Numbered from the stretch's first letter, positions 46,711 to 56,155 are shown. The stretch: DNA of 64,000 nucleotides from Weissella sagaensis (GCF_005405285.1 NZ_BJDT01000005.1:1-64000), one strand, 5' to 3'. Program-made: numbers and translations. The notes: generated by a model not told the origin, from the sequence alone.

Positions 46711-47997
46711 TTAGTGATAATGCTTATCCAAACGTAGCATATCAGCATACGTTTCACGTTCAACAACTAATTGATCCTGGCCATCCTCAACAAAGACAAC
46801 AGCAGGTCGTGGATTACGGTTATAATTTGAAGCCATTGAATAGCCATATGCACCAGTTGCTAGCACAGCTAAGATGTCGCCTGGCTTCGTTTGTGGCAAA
46901 GCTTGTTCCCAGACTAACACATCCCCAGATTCACAATACTTGCCAGCTACTCGGACAACCTGATCAGAAGGTGCCTGTGGATTATTAGCTAATACGGCTT
47001 CGTACTTTGCTTCATATAAAGCTGGGCGAATGTTATCACCCATACCACCATCAACAGATAGATAACTCCGAATGCCTGGCACATCTTTTCTTGCACCAAT
47101 TGTATATAAATTATAACCAGCAGGCCCAACAATGGCCCGCCCTGGTTCAATCCAAATCGTTGGCATTGCCATCCCATATGCAGCAGTTTTTTCAGTAATC
47201 GTATCAATAATGGCTTCAACAAATTCAGTTGCAGGTAATGGTTCGTCTTCCTTCGTATAACGGATACCAAAACCGCCACCTGTATTGATAACTTGTGGTT
47301 CAAAGCCCCATTCGTGGACCAAGTCAACCAGCTTAGCAGCAGCCATTTGAAAACCTGTCACGTCAAATATTTGTGAACCAATATGAGCTGAAACTCCCAA
47401 AACATTCAAATAAGGATCAGCTAATGTTTGTTCTAGCGCTGCTTGTGCTTGGCCACTATTAACATCAAAACCAAATTTACTATCAGTTTGTCCGGTTGAA
47501 ATGTAATCATGTGTATGTGCTTCAACACCTGGTGTAATCCGCAATAACACATTTTGCTTTTTATTACGTTCGACTAATAGTTCATGTAATAGATTAATTT
47601 CATAAAAGTTATCAAGAATAATGGTCCCTAAATCATGATCAATCGCCATACTTAATTCTTCAACAGATTTATTATTACCATTGAAAGAAACGTGTGCCAT
47701 GGGAAAGTTAGCAGCCAAGGCCGTTTGAATTTCACCACCAGAAACAACATCTAAATGAATGTCTTCTTGAGCAGCAACCTCATACATCGCCACATTCGCA
47801 AATGCTTTCGAAGCATATGAAACAGCATAATCTATGTGCCGATTAATGAACACGGTCTTAAATGCACGCATTTGATTACGAATGCTATTGACATCGTACA
47901 CATACAATGGTGTTTGATATTTTTGTGCTAATAATGTAGCGGATAGCCCCCCAATTGTTAGTTCACCAGCTTGATTCACTTGATATGGTGCTGCCAT
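46711..47997 (-). CDS. lysA: Diaminopimelate decarboxylase
   Basis: A 428-residue PLP enzyme turning meso-DAP into lysine. YASKAFAN has the PLP lysine, [16 protein letters not shown] and [11 protein letters not shown] bind the cofactor phosphate, and the substrate Cys is in KYCESGDVL. Fold-type III barrel plus C-terminal beta domain, of normal length. AAGGGGAAAAATT precedes the ATG. Second gene of the lysine operon. Confidence 0.96.
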   Translation of the reverse strand: MAAPYQVNQAGELTIGGLSATLLAQKYQTPLYVYDVNSIRNQMRAFKTVFINRHIDYAVSYASKAFANVAMYEVAAQEDIHLDVVSGGEIQTALAANFPMAHVSFNGNNKSVEELSMAIDHDLGTIILDNFYEINLLHELLVERNKKQNVLLRITPGVEAHTHDYISTGQTDSKFGFDVNSGQAQAALEQTLADPYLNVLGVSAHIGSQIFDVTGFQMAAAKLVDLVHEWGFEPQVINTGGGFGIRYTKEDEPLPATEFVEAIIDTITEKTAAYGMAMPTIWIEPGRAIVGPAGYNLYTIGARKDVPGIRSYLSVDGGMGDNIRPALYEAKYEAVLANNPQAPSDQVVRVAGKYCESGDVLVWEQALPQTKPGDILAVLATGAYGYSMASNYNRNPRPAVVFVEDGQDQLVVERETYADMLRLDKHYH

Positions 47998-48009
47998 AAT
48001 TTTTCCCCT

Positions 48010-49125
48010 TTAATCTGCTATTACACGCAATAAGCGCTCTTGTAAGCCTGTTGCGACAACCCATGGCGCTAATGCCACATGCTGTGCAACATCTTCTAAT
48101 GTATTTTCATATTGTCCTTGTTGACCAATAATTGTCACAACCGTTCCAACTGGTAATTCTTCTGGTAACGAAATCATCATCTGATCCATTGCTAAATTAC
48201 CAACAATGGGAGCCCTTTGTCCATTGATTAACACTTCGAATCCTTTTAATGATCGTGGTAATCCGTCGGCGTAGCCAATAGGTAAAGTCCCAATCCATTC
48301 ACCCTCTTGCGTATGGTATGTATGTCCATAACTAATGGCAGCATTGGCTGGCATTTTTTTCACATAAATCAGTTCTGTTTCTAGCGTCAATACCGGTCTT
48401 AAATAATCGTCAGCAAGTACTGTTCCTCTTGATGGTTCCATCCCATAAATAACCGTGCCAGCACGAATATAATCTGTGGGTAATTCATCTGCATGATATA
48501 ACGCTGCTCCTGAGTTAGCCAGATGCACCATTGGTGGCATAGGTAACCTATCTGTTAAAGTATGCCAATTCGCTAACTGCTCATGAAAGTAATCATTGTT
48601 TACTGAATCTGCTTCAGCAAAATGCGTCATAATACTTTGATAATTAAATGGTGTTTTAGCGTCTTGAACGTATGTTATTGCTTGAGCTAATGCCTCACGT
48701 TTCCTAAAGCCAATGCGACCCATGCCGGTATCAACACCTAGATTAACTTGTAATTTGTTAGCCGTATGTTCAAGATTATGAGCTGCTAGTTTCAGCCAAT
48801 CCAGATCACTTACGGTTGCGATTAAATCATTTTCAGCCATTATTTTAGCGTATTGAGGTAATGTAATGCCCAGAATTAAAATCGGTGCCGTAATGCCGGC
48901 TTGCCGTAATGCCAGTGCTTCATCTAACACAGCAACCGCCAGGCCATCAACACCACCTTTAATGGCTGCTTGAGCCATCGTTTGCAACCCAAAACCATAA
49001 GCATTGGCCTTCACTGCCAAAAACATAAACTTGGCACCACTTATTTTTCTAGTAACCGAAACATTATGCGTAATTGCTGATTGTGAAATTTTAATCCTAG
49101 TTGGTCTTGTTATTGCTACTACCAT
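48010..49125 (-). CDS. alr: Alanine racemase, first gene of the lysine operon
   Basis: A 371-residue PLP racemase. LAVKANAYGFG carries the PLP lysine, GMGRIGFR and NSGAALYH follow, the second-base Tyr is in ISYGHTY, and IGYADGLPR and GNLAMDQMM are near the C-terminus. I start at ATG 49125 (MVVAITRPTR) with AGAGG upstream; the longer open frame to 49224 only translates the riboswitch terminator. Control by lysine is unusual for a D-Ala supply enzyme. It might balance D-Ala with lysine for peptidoglycan, or act on another amino acid; dapF is not in this window. Confidence 0.9.
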   Translation of the reverse strand: MVVAITRPTRIKISQSAITHNVSVTRKISGAKFMFLAVKANAYGFGLQTMAQAAIKGGVDGLAVAVLDEALALRQAGITAPILILGITLPQYAKIMAENDLIATVSDLDWLKLAAHNLEHTANKLQVNLGVDTGMGRIGFRKREALAQAITYVQDAKTPFNYQSIMTHFAEADSVNNDYFHEQLANWHTLTDRLPMPPMVHLANSGAALYHADELPTDYIRAGTVIYGMEPSRGTVLADDYLRPVLTLETELIYVKKMPANAAISYGHTYHTQEGEWIGTLPIGYADGLPRSLKGFEVLINGQRAPIVGNLAMDQMMISLPEELPVGTVVTIIGQQGQYENTLEDVAQHVALAPWVVATGLQERLLRVIAD

Positions 49126-49154
49126 GTTGTAAACCTCTATTTTAATTTCTGACA

Positions 49155-49194
49155 CAAAAAACCGGTCGACAGGCACTACTGCACTGTCAACCGG
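49155..49194 (-). terminator. Terminator of the lysine riboswitch
   Basis: CCGGTTGACAG-TGCA pairs with TGCC-TGTCGACCGG on the minus strand (one G-T pair and one small bulge), followed by TTTTTTG. It is the off-switch of the lysine operon. Confidence 0.92.
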
Positions 49195-49221
49195 ACATAA
49201 ATTTATCCTATAAGACTGTGA

Positions 49222-49386
49222 CAATAGCTCCCCGCTTATTAGCGACAGTCTAATAGTTATTAGCTATTATCCCAACAATCCAAATGGCACAATTTGAATT
49301 ATTTCGGCAACCGCTCCTTTTACTTAGTTTCTTAACCTGTGCAGGCTCCACTAAGCGACTCTTATTGGTTGCAACCTCTATTAATC
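49222..49386 (-). promoter_or_regulatory. Lysine riboswitch (L box)
   Basis: On the minus strand the conserved blocks come in order: AATAGAGGTTGCAACC, AAGAGT, AGTAAAAGGAGCGG, TTGCCGAAATAA, TTGGGATAATAG, ACTGTCGC and GGGGAGCTATT, with P1 formed by AATAG and CTATT. This is the L-box core. It precedes a strong terminator and the alr-lysA-dap-asd operon, so lysine should switch the operon off. Confidence 0.95.
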
Positions 49387-49400
49387 ATTAACGTAACATT

Positions 49401-49429
49401 AGAATATATTAATTTTATTACTATGTCAA
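49401..49429 (-). promoter_or_regulatory. Promoter of the lysine riboswitch operon
   Basis: On the minus strand TTGACA (49429-49424) and TATTCT (49406-49401) are 17 bp apart. Start of the transcript would be near 49395, just ahead of the L box. Confidence 0.75.
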
Positions 49430-49432
49430 CAC

Positions 49433-49461
49433 TTGACATTAATCTTTTTTTCACTTTTAAT
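49433..49461 (+). promoter_or_regulatory. Promoter of lysC
   Basis: TTGACA (49433-49438), a 17-bp spacer and TTTAAT (49456-49461). Its -35 box lies 3 bp from that of the divergent lysine operon promoter. No riboswitch is seen on the lysC side. Confidence 0.6.
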
Positions 49462-49495
49462 TAGTGCCAATTAGAATTTTATTTGGAGGAGAAAA

Positions 49496-50851
49496 ATGAA
49501 AGTCGTAAAATTTGGTGGTTCATCTCTCGCAACCGGTGAACAAGTTCAAAAGGTTTTTAATATTATCCAAGCCGATGAGGACCGTAAAGTCATTGTTGTA
49601 TCAGCACCTGGAAAGCGTTTTTCTGGTGATATTAAAGTCACTGACTTATTAAAAACTTATGCTGACCAAACCATCGCTGGGGATGACACAACCAATATTG
49701 TATTAACAATATTGGACCGTTACCAAGCTATTGCCGATTTTTTTGGATTAAAAGAAAATAAGATTATTCCGCAAATAAAGCAAACATTATTACAATTAAA
49801 CCGCGTTCACTACCCTTCATTTGACCACTTATACGCTGCTTTCATGGGGCATGGTGAATTACTTAATGCACAATTAATTGCTTATATTTTACAAGAAATT
49901 GGCCAACCTGCGGGTTTTATTTCTCCTACTGATTTGGGGATGATTGTGGCAGGTTCTCCAAGAGCTGCTCGCTTAGATGCAGCGAGTTATGAACGTATGC
50001 ACAATTTCCAATATAATCCTGATAAATTATTAATTGTTCCTGGTTTTATTGCCTATACCAATGACGGTTATGCCGCAACTTTTAGTCGTGGCGGTTCTGA
50101 CATTACAGGAGCAATCTTGGCCCGTGGGCTACAAGCTGATTTATATGAAAATTTCACTGACGTTTCAGCCATTTATGCTGTCAATCCCAGTATTGTCCCA
50201 CATCCAAAATCGATTGAAAAAATGACATATCGAGAGATGCGTGAATTATCATACGCCGGGTTTGCCGTTTTTCATGATGAAGCCATCATTCCTGTTATCG
50301 AAGCGAATATACCAATTAACGTCAAAAATACTAATGATCCAACAGCACCCGGTACACTAATTGTGCCTAATCAAGCAATAACACCCACTTATCCTGTAAC
50401 TGGTATTGCCAATGATGATCGATTTGCAGCATTATATTTACATCGTTATTTGCTTAATCGTGAAGTTGGTTTTACATTAAAAATATTACAAATTCTTGCA
50501 TCATATAACGTCAGTTATGAACATATGCCTTCTGGAATTGATGATATGACAATTATATTTGATAAATCACAATTAACCCCCACTATCAAAGCCCACATTA
50601 GTCATGATTTATATCAAACAATTGCACCTGATGAATTAGAATGGCTTGATGATTATGCTATTATTATGATTGTTGGCGAGGGGATGCAAAGAAATATTAG
50701 TACCCTTAACAAAATTACAGATGCATTAGCTCAAGCTAACATTAATCTTCCAATGGTTAATCAAGGTGCTTCTCAGATTTCAACAATGTTAGGTGTCCCT
50801 GTTGACCAAATGAACGAGGCTGTTAAAGTCATTTATGAAGCCGTTTTTTAA
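49496..50851 (+). CDS. lysC: Aspartate kinase
   Basis: A 451-residue monofunctional aspartokinase. KFGGSSLATGEQV (residues 4-16) and FSRGGSDITGAILA are the nucleotide and substrate motifs, YENFTDVSAIYAVNP follows. Two C-terminal ACT domains (from about residue 300) point to feedback by lysine and/or threonine. GGAGGAG precedes the ATG. It makes aspartyl phosphate for the divergent asd-dap genes. Confidence 0.95.
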   Translation: MKVVKFGGSSLATGEQVQKVFNIIQADEDRKVIVVSAPGKRFSGDIKVTDLLKTYADQTIAGDDTTNIVLTILDRYQAIADFFGLKENKIIPQIKQTLLQLNRVHYPSFDHLYAAFMGHGELLNAQLIAYILQEIGQPAGFISPTDLGMIVAGSPRAARLDAASYERMHNFQYNPDKLLIVPGFIAYTNDGYAATFSRGGSDITGAILARGLQADLYENFTDVSAIYAVNPSIVPHPKSIEKMTYREMRELSYAGFAVFHDEAIIPVIEANIPINVKNTNDPTAPGTLIVPNQAITPTYPVTGIANDDRFAALYLHRYLLNREVGFTLKILQILASYNVSYEHMPSGIDDMTIIFDKSQLTPTIKAHISHDLYQTIAPDELEWLDDYAIIMIVGEGMQRNISTLNKITDALAQANINLPMVNQGASQISTMLGVPVDQMNEAVKVIYEAVF

Positions 50852-50894
50852 GCCGCCATTTTATAAAATGCCAGCAAATAGACATCTTTCATCT

Positions 50895-50941
50895 AAAAAA
50901 GTCGTAAATTACCAATAATTTTGGTAATTTACGACTTTTTA
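50895..50941. terminator. Bidirectional terminator after lysC
   Basis: A perfect 21-bp stem with arms at 50895-50915 and 50921-50941 and A/T runs at both ends. It serves lysC and the converging gene at 50958. Confidence 0.9.
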
Positions 50942-50957
50942 AATATATGATGGTTTA

Positions 50958-51980
50958 TTAAAATTTACTTTTAGCATAATTACGTAAAGCTGATTCTAAA
51001 CCAGCATGCCGATTAGCTGGTTTGACATCTAGTGATTGATGAATTTGGCCACCCGCATTGGCATAATTAGTTGATTCTGTATTCGCAATCATTTGTAATT
51101 CAGATAATGAATAATCTGCTTGTACTTCAGAGAACACTAACGCACCACTTTTTGTGACCGTTTGATGTTCTTCAAGCGCTGTCCACATTGATATAATGGC
51201 ACCTTCGGCATTAAAAATTAGTTCCAAATGGTAACCTGGCATGGCCATTTTGACATTACTATTATCAGCGACACCACGATTATGAAAATTAGCCTTTGGA
51301 TATGAAACTGGCGTACCCGTTAACTGTACTATTTTTTCAGCAACATCAGCTTGTGTCAACTGTTCACGTTTTATTAAATCAACCACTGGTTTACTTAAAT
51401 AATAACGTAATTGATTATCAATCACTTTATCTAATTGATGACTTGTTTCATATTTAGAACGAATCCCGTTCCAAGTATGATGCTTTAAACGCATCATAAA
51501 AGCAACTTGTTTAACAAATTCTAAATAGTCTTCAAATTCAGCCATATTTTCGATATGCAAGTAATACAAGTCAGCATTTTTATTTTCAAATCTAGTTGGC
51601 CAATGTCCTAATTTTGTCATTTTAACAAAGTTTTCTGAGCTAACTGTCATCCCCAAAAGCGCATATAGCATTTCTAAACGATCTGTTGCTGGCACACCAC
51701 CACGGTGGAATCCGGCAACATACATCTTGGTAAATAGATTAGAACCAACACGATGTGCTTCAAGCCATGCTTTTGATAAGATAGCTTGCATGGTTTCATC
51801 ACTTAGTTGTTCATCATTAAAAATTTCATCAACATACGCTGCAATTGATTTAGGTAGCCAACCATCATTCATAAGATGCGTTGTTTGCGTTGATAAAGTT
51901 GCTGTCATTAACGTCCGACGCTTATCCACCCCATTCGGTGACTTTATTAACTCTCGCGTTCGTTTAAACAATCCTGTCAT
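50958..51980 (-). CDS. Uncharacterised soluble protein (possible DUF3114-like)
   Basis: A 340-residue protein with no membrane span or signal peptide. Visible traits are a helical N-terminal half, DLYYLHIENMAEFEDYLEFV followed by MMRLKHHTWNGIRSKYE, and a C-terminal alpha/beta part (MPGYHLELIFNAEGAIISMW, SGALVFSEVQADYSL). It may belong to a lactobacillus/streptococcus DUF such as DUF3114, but I am not sure. A GAGGAGG box lies 10 nt before the ATG. No function can be given. Confidence 0.7.
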   Translation of the reverse strand: MTGLFKRTRELIKSPNGVDKRRTLMTATLSTQTTHLMNDGWLPKSIAAYVDEIFNDEQLSDETMQAILSKAWLEAHRVGSNLFTKMYVAGFHRGGVPATDRLEMLYALLGMTVSSENFVKMTKLGHWPTRFENKNADLYYLHIENMAEFEDYLEFVKQVAFMMRLKHHTWNGIRSKYETSHQLDKVIDNQLRYYLSKPVVDLIKREQLTQADVAEKIVQLTGTPVSYPKANFHNRGVADNSNVKMAMPGYHLELIFNAEGAIISMWTALEEHQTVTKSGALVFSEVQADYSLSELQMIANTESTNYANAGGQIHQSLDVKPANRHAGLESALRNYAKSKF

Positions 51981-52019
51981 TACAAAATGACCTCCTCGCT
52001 ACAAATAGCTTACCATATT

Positions 52020-53012
52020 TTACATTAAAGATGCAGTTGATGAACGTATAACTAATGTTGTATCAAAGGCCGTTACTTGACGTGCCATATCTGGTTGTTT
52101 AATACGTTCTATGACTGTTTTTATTGCTGCTTTAACAACTAATTCAACTGGTTGTTGAACTGTTGTTAACGCTGGCGTGAAGAATTCAGCATAATCTGTA
52201 TCATCATAGCCAACGACAGATATATCTTCTGGTACTCGAATGCCATGTGCATTTAAACCTGATATTAAGCCAACTGCTAATTCATCATTGAGCGCAAAAG
52301 CTGCCGTCGCCTGTGTAATTGAGACTGCCATTGCAGCTGCCCGACCAGCATGCTTTGTTAGATTACGCGTCGTCACTTCACTTACTTTTGCACCTGCAGC
52401 TAACATGGTTTCTTTAAAAGATGCTGTTCGGTAAAGTAAATTATCGGTATATAGTTGATTTCCTAATAGCACCACATGTTTATGACCTAATGATATTAGA
52501 TGCTGCGCTACTAGACGCCCCCCTATTTTATCTGAGGCATAAACAGCATCAGCATCAGATAATTCATCATGGTTTTCTAATACTACTAGCGCAATTCCCC
52601 GTTTTTTCAAACTTTGCGCAATGGCAACTGGTTGTGTCAGTTGACTAACAACAATAATCCCGTGAGCGCCTGAATTAACCAGTGTTTCAATCGCTTGATC
52701 AGCAGCTCCCCGATCAGCCGTCATAATTGATAATGACGTATTTTCAGGTAAATGTTCTTGCATTTTTTGAACAATATTCCCAAAAAATTGTATCTGTAAA
52801 CTAGGTACTACCACACCAATCAGCATGTTAGCACCTCGTTTTAAACTGCGTGCGCTGGCATTCGGCACATAACCTATTTCATCGCGCGCAGCCAGTACTT
52901 TAGCCTTCGTTTTTTCAGAAAAACGCCCGCCCTTACCATTTAATACTTGTGAAACAGTAGCAATAGATACACCAGCTAAACTGGCTACATCTCTAATTGA
53001 CACTTTTCCCAT
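52020..53012 (-). CDS. LacI-family transcriptional regulator
   Basis: A 330-residue repressor. The N-terminal helix-turn-helix VSIRDVASLAGVSIATVSQVLNGK and hinge YVPNASARSLKRG are followed by a periplasmic-binding-protein-like sensor (IGVVVPSLQIQFFG, GYDDTDYAEFFTPALTTVQQP). The sensor resembles sugar- or nucleoside-binding members such as RbsR. No sugar genes are next to it, so the target is unknown. GAGGTG precedes the ATG. Confidence 0.92.
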   Translation of the reverse strand: MGKVSIRDVASLAGVSIATVSQVLNGKGGRFSEKTKAKVLAARDEIGYVPNASARSLKRGANMLIGVVVPSLQIQFFGNIVQKMQEHLPENTSLSIMTADRGAADQAIETLVNSGAHGIIVVSQLTQPVAIAQSLKKRGIALVVLENHDELSDADAVYASDKIGGRLVAQHLISLGHKHVVLLGNQLYTDNLLYRTASFKETMLAAGAKVSEVTTRNLTKHAGRAAAMAVSITQATAAFALNDELAVGLISGLNAHGIRVPEDISVVGYDDTDYAEFFTPALTTVQQPVELVVKAAIKTVIERIKQPDMARQVTAFDTTLVIRSSTASLM

Positions 53013-53174
53013 TTAAACACCTCTATTCCATTAATCAAATTGTAACGTGACTAGCCATTCTTTTACAATTAAAAACAATGGATTATTTTTAAATTTAGCT
53101 AATATATATTAAAACATTTTACCAACATTTAAACGATTTAAAAACCTTTTTAACTTGTTTATTTAAAATACTTG

Positions 53175-53202
53175 TTTACTTTAACCAGAAGAACAGTATA
53201 AT
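53175..53202 (+). promoter_or_regulatory. Promoter of the folT transcript
   Basis: A good -10 box TATAAT (53197-53202) with a TTTACT-like -35 box 16 bp upstream; transcription would start near 53209, just before the riboswitch. Confidence 0.6.
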
Positions 53203-53220
53203 ATACTCTTGTAAGTCACT

Positions 53221-53305
53221 CAGGGTAGATTAAGATGCGTCAAGTGCTGTGGAAACGGAATGTGGGCCACAGACGAAGGATTTTCCGCGATATCTTAATC
53301 ACATT
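53221..53305 (+). promoter_or_regulatory. Tetrahydrofolate (THF) riboswitch
   Basis: The core GGTAGA...GCGTCAAGTG, GGAATGTGGG and ACGAAGGA...CCGCG matches the THF aptamer. P1 is formed by GATTAAGAT (53228-53236) and ATCTTAATC (53292-53300). It lies before folT, the usual target in Firmicutes. Confidence 0.9.
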
Positions 53306-53342
53306 CACTGCAATAAGTGAAACCCTCCAATTTAAAAGGAGG
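53304..53342 (+). promoter_or_regulatory. RBS-sequestering hairpin downstream of the THF riboswitch
   Basis: CCTCC (53324-53328) can pair with GGAGG (53338-53342), the folT ribosome binding site. A second hairpin, TTCACT/AGTGAA (53304-53321), sits just ahead and could act as the alternative fold. No T-run follows, so control is probably at translation. Confidence 0.65.
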
Positions 53343-53351
53343 TGTTTTCAA

Positions 53352-53891
53352 ATGAAAACATTATCATATGGATTACCACAATTACGCACAAAGCAACTCG
53401 CTATGCTGGGCATTTTGATGGCATTACAACTTGTCATTAGCCGTTTTTCATTGGGGACTGCAACAATCAAAGTTGGGTTTACTTTCTTGATTGTTGGGAT
53501 CATCGCTAAATGGTACGGGCCATATTGGGGGATGTTAGTTGCCACATTTATGGACGTTATTAGTAGCTTAATGAATGGTTACGGTTATTTTTGGGGATTC
53601 ACGATTTCAGCTATCATCGCAGCTGGTATCTATGGCTTTTCGTTTTATAATCGTCAAACTATTTCCATCCTTCGTGTTGTAGTAACTGTTTTCTTCGTAT
53701 TACTTATCGTCAATGTGATTCTCAATACATTATGGGTCACATTAATTGGTAATATTCATAATATGCAAACTATCATGTCTCTACTGTGGTTACGTATTAT
53801 CAAACAAATTGTCTTTTGGCCAATTCAGAGTATCCTATTGTTTTTATTACTTAATAATAAAACAATTGAAACGCTCCATAAAAAAATCTAA
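53352..53891 (+). CDS. folT: ECF transporter S component for folate (FolT)
   Basis: A 179-residue membrane protein with five to six spans. RTKQLAMLGILMALQLVISRF contains the ECF-docking face, and FTFLIVGIIAKWYGPYWGMLV with MDVISSLMNGYGYFWGFTIS resembles FolT. The start is ATG 53352 after AAAGGAGGTG; the open frame further upstream is riboswitch sequence. A lone S component sharing the EcfAAT module. The THF riboswitch supports folate as substrate. Confidence 0.92.
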   Translation: MKTLSYGLPQLRTKQLAMLGILMALQLVISRFSLGTATIKVGFTFLIVGIIAKWYGPYWGMLVATFMDVISSLMNGYGYFWGFTISAIIAAGIYGFSFYNRQTISILRVVVTVFFVLLIVNVILNTLWVTLIGNIHNMQTIMSLLWLRIIKQIVFWPIQSILLFLLLNNKTIETLHKKI

Positions 53892-53935
53892 TACGAAAAT
53901 ATTTAGGATAGCTATAGGTATCCTAGTTTAGAAAA

Positions 53936-53979
53936 GCAGTAAATTCACCAATTTATTTTTGGTAAATTTACTGCTTTTT
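53936..53979 (+). terminator. Intrinsic terminator after folT
   Basis: GCAGTAAATT (53936-53945) and AATTTACTGC (53965-53974) pair, with more pairing inside, followed by TTTTT. Confidence 0.88.
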
Positions 53980-54061
53980 CATATGTTTTAAAAAATATTT
54001 ATCCCATGATAATCATCAAAATTACTAATTATAGAAATTAGAAATAGTTTTTAACCTATTA

Positions 54062-54376
54062 TTAGTAACTTCGATGCACGGTGAATCCAGCATGACAACA
54101 CGCCGCTTCAAATGAACTTGCAAATTTATTACGCACAGCTGGTGTTGCAAATACCAATTTGGTTTCAGTATAAATATCACCACAACCAATCCGATAAACA
54201 CAACTGTCATATACTTGGCCAACAAATATTTCAGGCTGACATGTTAACGTATTTTCTAATGAATTAACTAATTGCTCAACCATATGATCCGGAATATCTC
54301 GTGTATTCTTCAGTAAATGATGAATGCTTGCACAGCCTGTTGACTTATGATGATAACTTGTTTTAATTTCTGGCAT
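54062..54376 (-). CDS. Small Cys/His-rich protein of unknown function
   Basis: A 104-residue protein with a strong ribosome binding site (GGAGG, 6 nt before ATG). It has six cysteines (STGCAS, LTCQP, DSCVYRIGCGD, AACCHAG) and several histidines in HHKSTGCASIHHLL. No signal peptide. The Cys/His pattern would suit a metal or redox role, but no family is recognised. It is divergent from the MntR-like gene. Confidence 0.65.
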   Translation of the reverse strand: MPEIKTSYHHKSTGCASIHHLLKNTRDIPDHMVEQLVNSLENTLTCQPEIFVGQVYDSCVYRIGCGDIYTETKLVFATPAVRNKFASSFEAACCHAGFTVHRSY

Positions 54377-54557
54377 GATTAACCTCCACTTATTTTACCA
54401 ACAACTTATACCTATTAACTTCTATATTTTTATCATAACTAATCATTTTTGTTTTTTCAAGCATATAAAAATATTCATACTCGAAAAGAATATTACTGGA
54501 GATTTATGGTATAATTAACCCTATTAATCAATATACAAAACGAGGAATTTTTACACT

Positions 54558-55214
54558 ATGACCGAATCCATTTCGAAAACACAGTATCTACAGACTATAT
54601 TGGAATTAAGTGGCGGCGATGAATCAACCAAAATTTCAAATAACCAAATTGCTGAACACTTAAATGTTACACCTTCATCCGTATCAAATATGCTGGCAAA
54701 ATTACAAGAAGCCGGTGAAGTTAATGTCGTGCCTTATTATGGTGTTACTCTAACAAAACCTGGTCGTGAAACTGCCCTACGTTTAATTCGTTCACACCGA
54801 TTAATAGAAACTTTTGGTGCGACTAAACTTGGATTATCAATTTCTGAAGCACACTCAAACGCCGATAACCTAGATCACGATGCTGACGATCAATTCATTA
54901 ATGCCCTCGATAAATATTTAGGTTTCCCAAACCTAAGCCCACATGGTCTCGTTATCCCCGACATCAAACACCACTACTCACCTAAATCATTACGTTCATT
55001 ACGTGAAGCTAGTGACGGTGAAACTGTTAAAATTAATAGTTTTACTGAAGACTTAGAACTCTTGCAATATACAGAGACACTTAAGTTAGGACTTAATACA
55101 GTTTGGACAATTAAAGAACGTCTACCATTTGACGGGCCATTAGTGCTAGTATCAAATGATACAACGTTACAAGTAACCCAACATGCAGCCGACTTCATTT
55201 ATGTTAATGATTAA
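54558..55214 (+). CDS. mntR: Metal-dependent regulator (DtxR/MntR family)
   Basis: A 218-residue regulator with an N-terminal winged helix (ISNNQIAEHLNVTPSSVSNMLAKL), a dimer/metal domain (HRLIETF, HDADDQFINALDKYLGFP with acidic and His ligands) and a C-terminal SH3-like FeoA domain. By analogy with lactococcal and streptococcal homologues it would sense Mn2+ (or Fe2+) and repress mntH-type importers. GAGGAAT precedes the ATG and TATAAT lies at 54510-54515. Monocistronic. Confidence 0.9.
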   Translation: MTESISKTQYLQTILELSGGDESTKISNNQIAEHLNVTPSSVSNMLAKLQEAGEVNVVPYYGVTLTKPGRETALRLIRSHRLIETFGATKLGLSISEAHSNADNLDHDADDQFINALDKYLGFPNLSPHGLVIPDIKHHYSPKSLRSLREASDGETVKINSFTEDLELLQYTETLKLGLNTVWTIKERLPFDGPLVLVSNDTTLQVTQHAADFIYVND

Positions 55215-55229
55215 CTAACAATTATAGAC

Positions 55230-55281
55230 AAAAAGGACACTAAGCAACCATTTTTTAGATGGTTAGCTTAGTGTCCTTTTT
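55230..55281 (+). terminator. Intrinsic terminator after the MntR-like gene
   Basis: A 16-bp stem (AAAAAGGACACTAAGC at 55230-55245 with its complement at 55266-55281) containing a further ACCAT/ATGGT stem. Confidence 0.85.
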
Positions 55282-55340
55282 ATAACGCTGTTTATTAACA
55301 TAATTGATAGTCTGCGTATATGCAACGTCACAGTTTTGGT

Positions 55341-55976
55341 TTATTTCTCACCAAAATTATTTATAAAATACAAAAGCGTTTGCAATTCGTTTGTTAAGTC
55401 CACGTTTTGTACACGAACGCTATTAGGTACATCTAAACGTAATGGCGTGAAATTTAAAATGCCACGAATACCAGCATTCGCTAAACGATTAGCAACATCT
55501 TGTGCCACATCTGCTGGTACTGTTACAATTGCAACATCAATACGTTGGTCCATAATTTGTTTTTCTAAATCAGCTAAACTATAAACTGGAATACCTGATT
55601 GAATGGTATTTATAATTTCTGGTTTAACATCAAATGCTGCTGCGATACGCGCATTAGAACTTTGATGAAAGTTAAAGTTTAATAATGCTTGTCCAAGATT
55701 TCCAACACCAACTAATGCAACTGAAGCCAACGTATCCTGATTTAAAATTTCACCAAAGAAATTCATCAAAGCTTCAACATCATAACCATACCCACGTTTA
55801 CCTAATGCGCCAAAATAAGAAAAATCACGTCGAATTGTTGCAGCATCAAATTTTACCGCTTCAGATAATTCGTTTGATGAAACGCGAACAGTCCCAGAAT
55901 CAAGCAACAAATTTAAATAACGATAGTAAATTGGCAATCGCTTTGCCGTTGCTTTAGGAATATCATGTTCAACCAT
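55341..55976 (-). CDS. rex: Redox-sensing transcriptional repressor Rex
   Basis: A 211-residue NADH/NAD+ sensor. The N-terminal winged helix ([43 protein letters not shown]) binds operators; the Rossmann fold has [14 protein letters not shown]. It controls fermentation genes when NADH rises. AGAGG precedes the ATG. Confidence 0.96.
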   Translation of the reverse strand: MVEHDIPKATAKRLPIYYRYLNLLLDSGTVRVSSNELSEAVKFDAATIRRDFSYFGALGKRGYGYDVEALMNFFGEILNQDTLASVALVGVGNLGQALLNFNFHQSSNARIAAAFDVKPEIINTIQSGIPVYSLADLEKQIMDQRIDVAIVTVPADVAQDVANRLANAGIRGILNFTPLRLDVPNSVRVQNVDLTNELQTLLYFINNFGEK

Positions 55977-56155
55977 TTGGTTCGACCTCTTTTTTCAAAA
56001 TTTAACAAGTTTCACAAGCAAAGAATAACATTGTGAAACCAATACTACCTATTATCATAACATATGCAGTAATTTTTGTGAACTAAATAACAATTAATAA
56101 TTCACAAATAAGCGTTATTTTGTAAGCGGTTTCTAAATATTGGTATATCTATCGG

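Noticed and set aside
49126..49224. Longer N-terminus of the alanine racemase
   Set aside because: The extra codons translate the lysine riboswitch terminator; the internal ATG at 49125 has a good ribosome binding site and matches family length.
53235..53351. Longer N-terminus of FolT
   Set aside because: This stretch is THF riboswitch and leader; AAAGGAGGTG directly precedes the ATG at 53352.
54025..54225. 66-codon minus-strand frame overlapping the Cys-rich gene
   Set aside because: A shifted-frame shadow without a ribosome binding site.
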